From contig BCIV01000015.1 of assembly GCA_001600055.1 (NCBI GenBank), forward strand, positions 62,001 to 126,000: DNA of 64,000 nt. The letters run 5' to 3'. This DNA is from Filobasidium wieringae. Lineage: Eukaryota; Basidiomycota; Tremellomycetes; Filobasidiales; Filobasidiaceae. This document shows, one piece after another, positions 38,261 through 48,457 of this stretch. Position numbers and translations under genes: made by a program. Positions within the stretch are counted from its first letter, which is position 1; each line of letters starts with the position of its first letter. The notes under the pieces were generated by a model. It was not told where the DNA came from, did not search any database, and worked only from the letters and a program-made list of their open reading frames with translations.

Positions 38261-40324
38261 TCACCTCGCCTTCTTCTTCTCATCCAACGCGAGGCTCTCC
38301 AACCTTCTCTGTAAATCCGCCCTCTCCCCCGGCCCATGAAGAGCGGTCGAGGTCCCTACGGAAGGTCTGTCCAGCTGGACGGTAACGTCCTGACTGACCT
38401 TGCCTCCGTGAGCCAATTGGATCTCCCCCTCGCCTTCGGGTTTCAGGGTGACTTCCTCCCCCGATTCGAGTCTCGTCTTGATCACGCCCTTCATCCCCTT
38501 TTTCCCCGATTTTATCAACGTCTTTCGACCCACGCCGCGGACGTCGACGTAGACGAGGGCGACGTTGTGTACGGAACCGCCTAGGATCTGAGCCGCTCGT
38601 TCGGCTTCGGGACCGTATTTATGTCTGTCCCCCGGCGAGGATCGATGGACGAATCAGTCCCTCATCGTCCTGTACGATCGTGTCGGACTCACCCGGCAGC
38701 GGTAGCAGCGGCACTAGTCGTACTCTCTACCAAATTCGCCGTGGTGGCTTCGATACTAGTCCCCACGACTTCCGCAGCGGTGAGGACTCGTAACCAAAAC
38801 CCTTTCTGTTTCTTGCCAGGGGGAGGGGTCTCGCTACCTTGCGCCGTATAGGAAGGTGGTGGGGAGGGGGAGGATTTATCGTCCATGTATCCTTGTCCTG
38901 AAGCTGAACCTGAGCCGGAGACCATACTGCTTCGACGTGAAGGGAGGTTGGATCCGGGTGGAGTGTTTGTTTTTTTGAATTCATCGTATTCCTGAAACCC
39001 AGCGGTGGCTGCTTTATTGATCACCCCTCCTATAGCCTGCGAGTGATTGAGTGAGTGAGGTCGAGAATCGAGATCGACGATCCATTGCGATCAGTCAGTG
39101 GACGATCGAGAGGCTGGAAAGACACGCCCCGAACGGGGGACTCACGTCCTGAACCACCCCCAAGCTCTTCCTAGTGACCTTCAACCCCTTTGCCGAGACG
39201 TTATGGACCTGTCTGATCCCCTCCTTGGTCCCCCTACTGAGTTTCACCGGCTCCGTCCCCGGTTTCGTATTCTTGGTGTAAAACTCGGCGGCCCCCGTGA
39301 CCCCCGATTTATACGTGCTTCCCAGAGACAAGATCCCCTTGGACAGGTAGTGCGCGGATTTCAAGATCCAGTCGCTCTGGAGGTCGGACTCGTCCACCGT
39401 CTTGACGCTGATCGTGGTCGCGTAGCCCGATTCCAGCTGACCGAAATCCACCACGACGGGTTCCGAGGGGTTGGTGGTCCCTTGGACCTGGTGGCCTTCT
39501 TCCACTTGAAGGGATTGGTCCAGTTCCCCGAGGACTTGACCGGTGGATTCGTCGACGAGGACGAACCGGCCGCCGGAGGGGGAATGACGCATTCCCGGTC
39601 GAGGAGGGATGGGGGGTGGGGGTTTCTTCCCTTCTGTGAGTTTGGGAGCGGGGGAGGAGGGTTCGGTAGAGGTCGCGGTGGTGGGCGCCGTGCTGGTCGT
39701 GCTGCCCGTCGCGGTCGTCGCGGGGGTGGTGGTATCGATCAAACCATGACCAGGTATATCCCTATTCACAAACGCCTCGGGAACGTCCAACGACCCATAC
39801 TGTTTGAAAAGGATCTCCAGAGTCTCCAAATCCTGTTCGTCCTCCTCGCTCAAGGGTTTAGGCAGGACGATCTCCACGAAAGCGTCCTTCGAGTTGGACG
39901 AGGGGATGGTGAACGTGACGTCCCTATCCAACCTCTGGCTCGAGAAACCGGGGGAACGCTTCATCTTGATCCCAGGGACGAGACACAGTTCGAAATCGCC
40001 CGCCTTGAGGATGAGGTAGAGGTCGAGGTGAGGGGGAGGAGGATCGGAGAATGGGTTGGGTCGAACGACTTGTCCACCGGGGGAAGTGAGGTTGGCCGTG
40101 GCGTCTGTGGGGAGAGCTAGACATTCTAGTAAGAGATCGCCCGTTGCGAGAGGAAGACGTTGTCCCTGGAAGAGCTGGGCGGGTGGCGGGTGGGCAGATC
40201 AGTCCAAGCAGTCCTGTGTGTCTGTGTGTCTGTGTGCGCTGGCTGGCTGGACGTACCTGTCTCACTTGAACCTGAGGAAGAGTGAGCAACAAGAAACCTT
40301 GGGCGTCTTTAGGAACGTGTGTCA
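38261..40324 (-). CDS. spartin-like protein with senescence/plant-dehydration-associated domain
   Basis: Minus-strand gene, ATG at 40322-40324 (MTHVPKDAQGFLLLTLPQVQ). The N-terminal part is beta-rich with NPFSDPPPPHLDLYLILKAG then DFELCLVPGIKM and VTFTIPSSNSKDAFVEIVLP. A Thr/Pro-rich linker with PPPPIPPRPG follows. The senescence domain starts near SDWILKSAHYLSKGILSLGS and continues through YKSGVTGAAEFYTKN, HNVSAKGLKVTRKSLGVVQD, GGVINKAATAGFQEYDEF, and VVGTSIEATTANLVESTTSA, ending LESLALDEKKKAR. Animal spartin is found on endosomes, mitochondria and lipid droplets. Fungal members are mostly uncharacterised, so a lipid-droplet or membrane-trafficking role is inference. Confidence 0.82.
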
Positions 40325-40575
40325 TTGTTGTGTCACTGGTGTTACTGCTCGTGTTGCAGTTGTGCTGCAGTTGTTACCAGCAGTGTCACTCGATTGTTAT
40401 ACTGGCCACCACTAGAGACAGAGACGAGGGAAGCCACAGATCTACAGCAGAGATCTACTCGATCACTTCTCATTCTCTCCTACGTCATCGATCACCTGAA
40501 ACGACCACGACCCAAGGTGGAAATAACAGACACAAACACCCGCACCCCACATCCATCCCCACATCTCCCGCTCGC

Positions 40576-43500
40576 TCAAGCATCCTCCACCTTTTCCCTG
40601 TAGAAAGCGAGAACCCGCTCGATAGCCTCGTCCACCTTGTCAACGTCGTTCCCAGATCCCATGGCCGAATCGGGTTTCCCACCTCCCTATCAACAAATCA
40701 AACCCAAGGGCGAGTTCAGTTCCATCTGGTCTCCCTCTCGCTCTCCATCTCTCGCTTCTCAGAGCGCGCACAGGACTAACCTTTCCTCCCAAGACCTTGT
40801 TGGCCTGTTCCAACCAGACCTTGGCATCGATCTTCTTACTCTTGACCAGTTCCTGCGGGACGTAGTTCACATGGGCCACCTTGCCCGCCGTTCGATCGAG
40901 GGAGAACAGGTAGATCGATTTGTTATGAGCCTTTCCGTAGTCTGGACCGGATTTCATCACCTGATTCCGAGTCGGGTCGGGTCGAGTCGAGTCGAATGAA
41001 AAGACGTGCGGTTCATCAGCTCCACCCCACTCTCCCAGAAAGCGACCTGACGAGGGATAGACTTACAGCTCGATCCCCATCCACGTCCACTTGCCCAGCG
41101 AACACGTTCTCATTAGGGTTCTCTTCAAAGTATTTCGCAATGGTCGCCGCGATCTGTCATCAGAAAAGCTCATCAACATCACGCATCAACCATCAACGCA
41201 GCCTCTTCCCCACTCTCCGCCTCGCCCTCCCTCTTCACGCCAAGACAGAGACGCGGGGGAAGGACTCGGAAAAAGACAACTCGACCGACCTCTTTCCCAC
41301 GAGCGGCCTGTTGAGCCTTTCCCTCGGCCGCGAAAGCGTTTTGAACCTTGTTGAACCTCTCCCTCAGTTGGTTCTTCTTCGTGACGCTCATATCACGTTG
41401 CGCGAGTTCCTATGAATCAACACCCCCGCCCCTCAGCCCAGCTCGCCACCCCGCCCCGCCCCGACTCACACTCAAATAAGGCCTCAGAGCCGCATCCTTC
41501 TCTTTCCCGCTCAACCCCTCGATCCAATCCAATTTCCTCGAAAACTCGGAAGCGCCCCGGGATGCTTCGTGAGCTTCCGTACCCGTCACGGCGACGATCC
41601 TTCGGATGCCCTTGGCGATGGAGGATTCTTCCGTGATGACGAAATCCTTGATCTCGTCCGTCTTCCCTACGTGACTGTCCGAGGCGAGGCGAGGCGAGAG
41701 GCGTATGAGCAAAGGGGAAACGTCGTCATCGAAATCTCCACAGTGGACTCACGTTCCTCCACAAAACTCGGCACTGGTCCGGGCCCACTTGGGATTCTCG
41801 ATATCCCTCGTGATCTCGTCCAAGCTGAATTCCAGCGTGACGACCCGGACCGGATCGGGGTAAGCTTCCCCAAAGACGGCCCTCAACCCTGGAATCTTCT
41901 GAGCTTGTGCCAGAGGCAATTCCTTGGAAAACACCTTGACGGCCTTCTTGACCCATTCGTTGGAAAGGCTCTCGATCCTTTCCAAATCTTCCGCAGAGAT
42001 CGAGGTCTTGTGGGAGAAATCGAACCGGAGTTTCGTCGGGGCGACGAGGGAACCTTTCTGATCGATATGATCCCCGAGGACCTCGCGCAGGCTAAAGTTG
42101 AGGATATGGGTGGCCGTGTGGTTGTTACGCAAGGGCCATCGTCGTTCCTACCCAAAGTGAAACTCGACCGTTTCAGCCAGCTGGACGTATCCACCACCAC
42201 CACCACCGTCGAACCCGATCTCGCACGCCCGGGCGACTCACCTCGCTATAAGTACAGACGACCTCGTCCCCCACCTTCAACTCGCCCTCCTTCATGAACC
42301 CTACATGGAGCACGTAACCGCTAAACACCTGAACGTCAGTCACCTCGAAATCGGCCTTTCCATCGACGGTCAATGAACCCGTATCGTTCTCCTGTCCACC
42401 CGATTCGGCGTAAAAGTTGGTCTTGTCCAGCAAGATCCCAAAGGGAGATCCCGCGGTGATCTCGGAGGTGGATTCGAGGAATTTGGAAGCTTGGTAGATC
42501 CCCTTGACGGTCCCGTTCGTGTTCCCGAGAACTACAGGGGGGACGTCCATCAGCCCTGCGTCACAACGGTTCCACCCCGGCCAAGCACTCACGAAACTTT
42601 GCAGAATCGTCCGTCTTTGGAATCGCATCGTTCTGCTCCAAAGCTCCCAAATCATGCACGTCCAACTTGACGCTCTCCTTTCCCTTGCTCTTCCCCCCAG
42701 CCTTGCTCGCCTGCCAACTCTCCATCTTTGCCTTTTCAAACGCCTCCTCGTCCACCTGTAGCCCCCGCTCCTCGGCCATGATCCGGGTGAGATCTCCGGG
42801 GAAACCGAACGTGTCGTACAACCTCCACACGTCCGTCCCATCCAAGACCTTGGAATCGGACCGCATCGCCTTGGTAGCATAGGTATTGAACAGGGCTTCC
42901 CCTCGGTAAAGCGTCCTCGCGAAACTCTCCTCCTCCTCGTCCAGGATCTCCTTGAGGTAATCGTCCTTGCCGTTCAACTCGGGGAAGAACGGTCCGAGTT
43001 CCTTGACGACGGTGGGGAACAGGCTGGAGAAAAAGGTCCCGATCTTGACTCCAAACTTTGACGAGGCGTACCTCGCTCCACGTCGGAGGATCCGACGGAG
43101 GACGTAACCCCTTCCGATGTTGGAAGGCACTCCTCCGTCACAGATCGCGATCGTCAGCGTCCTCACGTGATCGGCCAAGACCCTGTAAGCCGTGTCCAAC
43201 CCGTCCTTGTCGTCCTCGCCCAACTTTCCCGTATAAGGGCGAGCCCCGGTGAGTTGCTGGATCCGATCGAAGAGCGGTCTGAAGACGTCCGTGTCGTAGT
43301 TGGACTCGACGTTTTGGAGACAAGAGACCAACCTCTCGAAACCCATCCCGGTATCGATGTGCTGAGCGGGGAGGTTCCTCAACGATCCGTCGGCCTCGCG
43401 GTTGTAAGCCATGAAGACGTTGTTCCAGATCTCCAAGACGTTCGGGTCGTCCTGATTGACGAGATGACTGGCGTTCCTCCCACCTAGACGATCGAAATGG

Positions 43501-44473
43501 ATCTCACTGCACGGTCCACAGGGACCTACGGCGCCCATCTCCCAAAAGTTATCCTTGATGTTTCCAGGCAAGATATGATCCTCCTTGACCCCTGCCTTGA
43601 TCCACAGTTCCCTAGTAGGACGACGGATGAGCTTCCCCCCTCCCCCGTCATGCATGACCCGTCAGACGAACGCCCCGCACTCACTTGGCTTCCAAATCAG
43701 GCTCCAATCCCAACCCCTCGTCCCCTTCGAAATAAGTCACATAGAGCCTATCCGCGGGCAACCCATAAACCCTCGTCAACAAATCCCAACTGAACCCGAT
43801 CGCCTCCTTCTTGAAGTAATCCCCGAAACTCCAATTCCCCAGCATCTCGAAAAAGGTATGGTGGTAGCTGTCCTTGCCGACGTCGTCCAGGTCGTTATGT
43901 TTTCCTCCCGCTCGGATACATTTCTGAGAGTTTACGGCTCGACGGAGTTTACCGAGCGAGGTGGAGGGGTCGGAGGTACCGAGGAAGAGAGGTTTGTATT
44001 GGTTCATTCCCTGTGCGCAAGGCAAGGTATGAGGGACGGGGCGTGAATCGTAAGGGAAAGACGAATGAAGGGAAATCGAACCCCAAATCAGTTTCCACAT
44101 GTTTTGCCCCCTCGTTCGATCCAAACGGACGACGGCGACTTACAGCATTAGCGAAAAGCAAAGTCGGATCCTCAAAAGGGATCACGCTACTACTCGGCCA
44201 GAACGTATGTTCCAACCCCTTGTTACTCTTGACGAAATAATCCATGAACGTCTGCCTGACCTTGGCGGCGGGCCAGTTCTCGGGGTTGGGCCATGAGGCG
44301 GGGGAGGTGGAGGGGAAGGCGGGGGATGGACCGGTCATCCTTTGCGTTTGTTTCTGTTTCTGTGTTTGCGTTTGCGTTTGTGTGGTGCGTGTGTGCGTGG
44401 GTGGTCGGAGGTTTGGGAAGATGGATGTACGTGATTGGAACAGGAGACGAGACGATTGTCTGTTCAATAGCAT
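40576..44473 (-). CDS. ALA1: alanyl-tRNA synthetase, probably dual cytosolic/mitochondrial
   Basis: A complete class II synthetase. The catalytic core has [40 protein letters not shown] (motif 2) and [17 protein letters not shown] motif 3 ([16 protein letters not shown]), plus [15 protein letters not shown]. The tRNA-recognition part includes [20 protein letters not shown]. The editing domain carries the zinc/His motifs [10 protein letters not shown] and EFCGGTH. The C-Ala region ends [20 protein letters not shown] with stop at 40576. Two in-frame ATGs are available. The upstream one (44471-44473) gives an Arg/Ser-rich leader ([19 protein letters not shown]) with no acidic residues, typical of a mitochondrial presequence. 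The downstream one (44336-44338) begins [13 protein letters not shown] directly before the core. About eleven introns. Confidence 0.97.
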
Positions 44474-45022
44474 GTACCGTGCGCTGCTGGATGCGAGGTG
44501 TACCGGATGGCAGATGCTAGCTGATGTATGCTGTATATGCTGTAGGGTGACGGGTGACGGGTGAGCAGAGCGATGTGAGTGAAGTGCTGATGGTCGCTCG
44601 AATATGCTGATCCGAATTCTTGCGTGGGAATAGGCTCAACCACGCCCAGGCATGATATCGCATATGCGTTGTCGCCCGTGTCAGCAGTACACTACCTGTA
44701 CCCAGCCAAGACGTACCAACCAGAGCAAGAGCAAGGCCTAGCAAGGTGAGGTCATGATGATTATTATCAAGGAGGAGCTTTCTCTGTGCAACACGTAACA
44801 TAGGGTCATGTACGTTACGTGTGGTCGTGGCAGGGGAGGTTGTCGAGTGGAACGAGTGACGAGAGAAGTGAAGCAGCTGGGATGCTGCGTTTCATGTGAA
44901 CGTCGCGCCATGGCGATACGCAATAGCAATACGTGATTCCTCGTATCCTATTCTAGTCAAACTCTCCACCACACCACCCTCCTCTCTCCTTCTCGTCCAG
45001 CCCACCGCCAACGCCAACTGGG
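44474..45022. promoter_or_regulatory. intergenic between divergent AlaRS and cupin genes
   Basis: About 550 bp shared by the two upstream regions. It contains several short direct near-repeats of GTGACGGGTGA type near 44548-44565. No gene recognised. Confidence 0.5.
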
Positions 45023-45625
45023 ATGCCACTCCACCCCAACCCGCTCACCTCCCTTCGCGTCTCGCACCACTTCATCCCCTCCCACCTCTCCTTCCCCAAC
45101 ACCTCCATCCACCCCACCCGTCCGCTCCTCATCTACCACTCCCTCTTCCCCGCGCCCACCCCTCCCAGCGCAGTGGAAACCTTTCTCCGCGAGGTCGGAG
45201 TGGTCATCCCGGAATGGAGGTACACGATGTACAAGACCCCGCATTACCATTCCACGACCAACGAGGTCCTCTACGTCTTCTCCGGCCGTGCCGAGTTGAG
45301 TTTCGGCGGGTCGGGAAAGTCCCCTGGGCGTGGGCGTGGGCGAGTGGAGGTGGGAGTGGGAGTACCAGTACGGGTCTCGGTCCGGGCGGGGGACCTGATC
45401 GTCATCCCCGCCGGGGTCGGACATGCGTTGAGCGATTCGGAAGGGGATTTCCGGATGATTGGGAGTTACCCCAAGGGAGCTGAGGGGTGGGATATGTGTA
45501 CGGAAGAGGATGAGGGGGAGGGGGAGAGGAGGGAGGAGAGGTGGGAGAGGATCAGGAGGGGAGGGTGGTTCCAGAGGGATCCGGTTTATGGAGAGAGAGG
45601 ACCTGTTTTGGATCGATGGGGGTAG
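45023..45625 (+). CDS. cupin-domain protein (YjlB-like)
   Basis: Single exon of 200 codons. The cupin core is readable: YTMYKTPHYHSTTNEVLYVF (His/Glu metal-binding motif 1, HYHSTTNEVLYV..G), followed by RVSVRAGDLIVIPAGVGHAL (motif 2 with its His) and FRMIGSYPKGAEGWDMCT. The last block is characteristic of the bacterial YjlB-type cupins, from which fungal relatives are known. Function unknown. A GGGCGTGGGCGTGGGCG minisatellite at about 45328-45345 encodes a Gly/Arg/Val insertion (SPGRGRGRVEVGVGVPVRV) between the two motifs. The acidic, Arg-rich C-terminus is low complexity. Confidence 0.85.
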   Translation: MPLHPNPLTSLRVSHHFIPSHLSFPNTSIHPTRPLLIYHSLFPAPTPPSAVETFLREVGVVIPEWRYTMYKTPHYHSTTNEVLYVFSGRAELSFGGSGKSPGRGRGRVEVGVGVPVRVSVRAGDLIVIPAGVGHALSDSEGDFRMIGSYPKGAEGWDMCTEEDEGEGERREERWERIRRGGWFQRDPVYGERGPVLDRWG

Positions 45626-45876
45626 CGCAGCGCTATTGGTCTCGATTGTTACTGTATCCATGAGAAATTGAACGTTGACATGATTCTTGAATTCCATTGA
45701 TTCTGTTTGGATCGATTCAAAGGAAAGAATCGCCAGCTGAGCCAGTAAATTCGATCCATTCAAGTCGGATTCGTCATCCACCTCTTCCTCTTCCTCACTC
45801 GAATCCATCGTCGACCTCATTCAACCGCACTCAACCACTCAACCCCTTCCCTCGCTCCCACCCTCGCCCACCAACA

Positions 45877-47600
45877 ATGTCCGCAATCCCACCCGACACC
45901 AACTCCTACTTCATCTTCCACGGGACCGGCACGTCCACCGCCCTCCCCATCATCCCCTGTATAACCTCCCACCCCCTCCCCCACGGGATCCCGTGCGATA
46001 CCTGCCGCAGCTGCGTGGACGGGAGTCATGACGGTTGGAAGAACGTGAGAGGGAATACGGGCGGGATCTGGAGGAGGTTGGATGAGGCGGGGGTTTGGAG
46101 GTGAGTCTCGCGGTGAGGGGGGGGGGGGCGTGAGGGGGAGGTGCGGAGTGTTGAGGGGTTTGGATCGGGTAGGAATATCGTGATCGATGTGGGAAAGACG
46201 TTTAGGCAGAACGTACGTCTTATGACCCGTTGAAGGGGTTTTGCGTTTTCGATGACGACAAGGTCGCCCCTTGTTGACAGGCCCTCAAGATCTTCAGGGA
46301 ACATCAGATCACCAGGATAGACGCTGTCATCCTCACCCACGGTCATGCAGATGCTATCGCAGGTCTCGGTCCGTCCCNCCCCCCCCCCCCTCTTCTTTTT
46401 ACTTTTCGGGAAACTAACCCTTATCCACCATCCCCATGCCGGTCGGTTCCCATCAGACGACCTCCGTCCCTTCACCCAACCGCCCTACCCCGGCGCACCC
46501 CGTCCTCCCCCCCTCCCCGTACACCTCTCCGCCCAAACCCTGAACGCCGTGGCGCTCCAATACCCTTATCTGGTGGATAAGAACAAGGCTACGGGAGGTG
46601 GGAGCGTGCCTACCCTGGATTGGAGGGTTTGGGGGGATGAGATGAGTGAAAACGAAAACGAAGGGCAGGATGAGTTTTGGGTGGCCGGGTTGAAGGTGTT
46701 GCCGCTTAAAGGTGAGTTTCGAGCTTTGAGTTTTTGATCTACGCATTTTGAAGATCAGGGGGGTGGGGGTTCTTGATTCGTGCTGCGAGTGACTGGCCGG
46801 CTGATGGGAGCTCCGGGGTTTGGGCAGTTCATCATGGACAATACTTTACTCCCCCTTCCAAGAAAGACCCTCCACCGCTCCCCCTCACTCAAGGGTCCAA
46901 CACACCCATCAACCCACACCCCAACCCCAACCCCGACCCACAGCCACAGGATCGATCCGATTCCTCCCTCACCCCCACAAACATCGATTCTCTTAAACAA
47001 AAGACCACCCTAGCTTTCAACCAGATCAACGAGCGTCACAACGTAAAGGAACTGGAACTAGAGGCGGTCCCGTTCTGGTGCTACGGGTTCCTGTTCGATG
47101 AGAAGACGCTCTACATAAGCGACGTCTCTTACATCCCGGAAGAAACGTGGGAACTGCTCTTGCGGAACTTGAACGTCGCTCCGTCCGATCACTCAGCGGA
47201 GGGGAAACGGGATCAACCCAAGTATCTCCCCTACCCCAAAGGGTCGAGGGGATTACCGGAGGGAAAGATCGAGACCCTCATCCTAGATTGTCTGAGGATC
47301 GAACCGTACAGTTCCCACCTCTCCTACGTCCAAGCGGTGTCCATTGCAATGCACATGAAAGCACGGGAGACCCTCTTGGTAGGGTTCACTCATCCCGATC
47401 GACACGCTCTGTGGGAATCGTTAGGTCGGGTCTTACGGGACGGAAACCAGGCCGGACTGGATGCGGAGCAGGAGACGTTTTTGAACAGGATCGAGAGCGG
47501 GGCGGAGAGGCAGGGGTTGGAGGGGGTTTGGGAGGAAGCGAAGAGGTGGGGTGGGATCGTCATGCCTGCTTTTGATGGGCAGATCGTCAAGACGGGTTGA
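45877..47600 (+). CDS. metallo-beta-lactamase-fold hydrolase, PhnP/RNase Z-like group
   Basis: Five or six exons from ATG 45877. Exon 1 reads FIFHGTGTSTALPIIPCITS with CDTCRSCVDG. Exon 2 (from 46173) gives NIVIDVGKTFRQ. The next carries AVILTHGHADAIAGL and joins DDLRPF after an intron, so the metal motif is H-G-H-A-D-A where the classic form is HxHxDH. Later segments include LEAVPFWCYGFLFDEKTLYI then SDVSYIPEE, ETLILDCLRIEPYSSHLSY and LLVGFTHPDRHALWE. The pattern LDCLR..p...H......A......A....L.G.tH is usual for this fungal family of predicted phosphodiesterases. Substrate unknown. A Pro/Asn repeat (HPNPNPDPQPQ) near 46,915-46,950 forms a linker. The only N of the window is in one of its introns. 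Confidence 0.82.
46117..46128. repeat. 12-nt poly-G run in an intron
   Basis: Homopolymer just downstream of the first donor site of the metallo-beta-lactamase gene. Confidence 0.85.
46375..46390. repeat. poly-C run with an ambiguous base (N at 46378)
   Basis: The only ambiguous base in the window lies inside a C homopolymer in an intron of the metallo-beta-lactamase gene. It most likely marks uncertain homopolymer length and does not touch the coding frame. Confidence 0.85.
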
Positions 47601-47774
47601 ATGGCGAGACGAAGAGTTGAGCAAGTCGTTGTGAGGATGATACATAGATGTTACATGTCGACCGTCTGGACCGTCTGTCGATCACTGATGATGATCAAGT
47701 CTTACTTGACCACCCAATATCGAGCCCCCTTCATCTTGCGCTCGTCCGTCGAACTGTGCAGACGATTCCCCGCT

Positions 47775-48146
47775 CTAATGACTCAAGAACCTCCTTCCCA
47801 AATGCCTCCTCCTCCTTAATATAGACAACCCAAGTTTCCCTCCCTTCAACCTCGACAAGAACCCGTGTTTCCTCTTCCTCTTCCTCTGGGACGGCTGGTA
47901 CTCGGCTCCATAGGCTTTGAATCGGAGTTGCTGAAGGATGGGGGAAGCGGAAAGAGGAGTAAGGAGGGAGATGGATGTAGGTCGGAGGGCAGAGGTTCGG
48001 GATGAAGCCATGAGGGAGAACGATCGAGAGGATGAAGCCAGAAACGATCGGGAAGAATTGATGGCTGTGGATTTGGGGAGGCTGGCCGTTATCCTACATG
48101 ATCGTAGAGTGGCCGCCAAGGCGGACCATGAGTTGAATCGAGGCAT
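47775..48146 (-). CDS. MRPL34: mitochondrial large-subunit ribosomal protein bL34m
   Basis: Single-exon frame of 123 codons, ATG at 48144-48146. The first about 75 residues are Ser/Arg-rich and lack acidic residues apart from isolated positions, as expected for a mitochondrial targeting sequence. The C-terminal about 45 residues are a clear bL34: [39 protein letters not shown] and the terminal LSH. It is imported into the mitochondrial matrix and packs into the large ribosomal subunit. It converges on the metallo-beta-lactamase gene and lies downstream of, and parallel to, the Egt1 gene. Confidence 0.92.
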   Translation of the reverse strand: MPRFNSWSALAATLRSCRITASLPKSTAINSSRSFLASSSRSFSLMASSRTSALRPTSISLLTPLSASPILQQLRFKAYGAEYQPSQRKRKRKHGFLSRLKGGKLGLSILRRRRHLGRRFLSH

Positions 48147-48457
48147 GACTGGACGTAACTTCTGTTAGCTTGCGAGACTCGTTTGATGCTGCATTTCGCT
48201 CTTACTTGTTTGTTCTCTTTCCCAGTCCGATAAGATCCGTTCTCCGTTCCAATCGAATTACTGAATTGATTGTGCTTGTGGTTTGTTCAGCTGGTAATAC
48301 GGAACCCCAAATCGGCAACAGTAGGCATTCAACAAGATATCCACACCATCTGATCCTTTTCGCTCGCAAAAGCGCATAAAACGTATTACATAAGCAGGAC
48401 ACGACATGGTATTCCTCTTGCAACCTATTTTACAACTGGGGGTATACCTAACCGAAT
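48147..48457. other. intergenic, Egt1 3' end / bL34m upstream
   Basis: 311 bp between tandem minus-strand genes. No feature recognised beyond expected UTR and promoter. Confidence 0.6.

Noticed and set aside
39098..40120. 340-codon plus-strand frame opposite the spartin-like gene
   Set aside because: Arg/Gly-rich antisense frame with no family features. The minus strand encodes a recognisable multi-exon protein.
41569..42297. 242-codon plus-strand frame opposite alanyl-tRNA synthetase
   Set aside because: Antisense to the editing domain of AlaRS. No independent evidence.
44957..45820. 287-codon minus-strand frame opposite the cupin gene
   Set aside because: Low-complexity Glu/Gly/Val antisense of the repeat-containing cupin exon.
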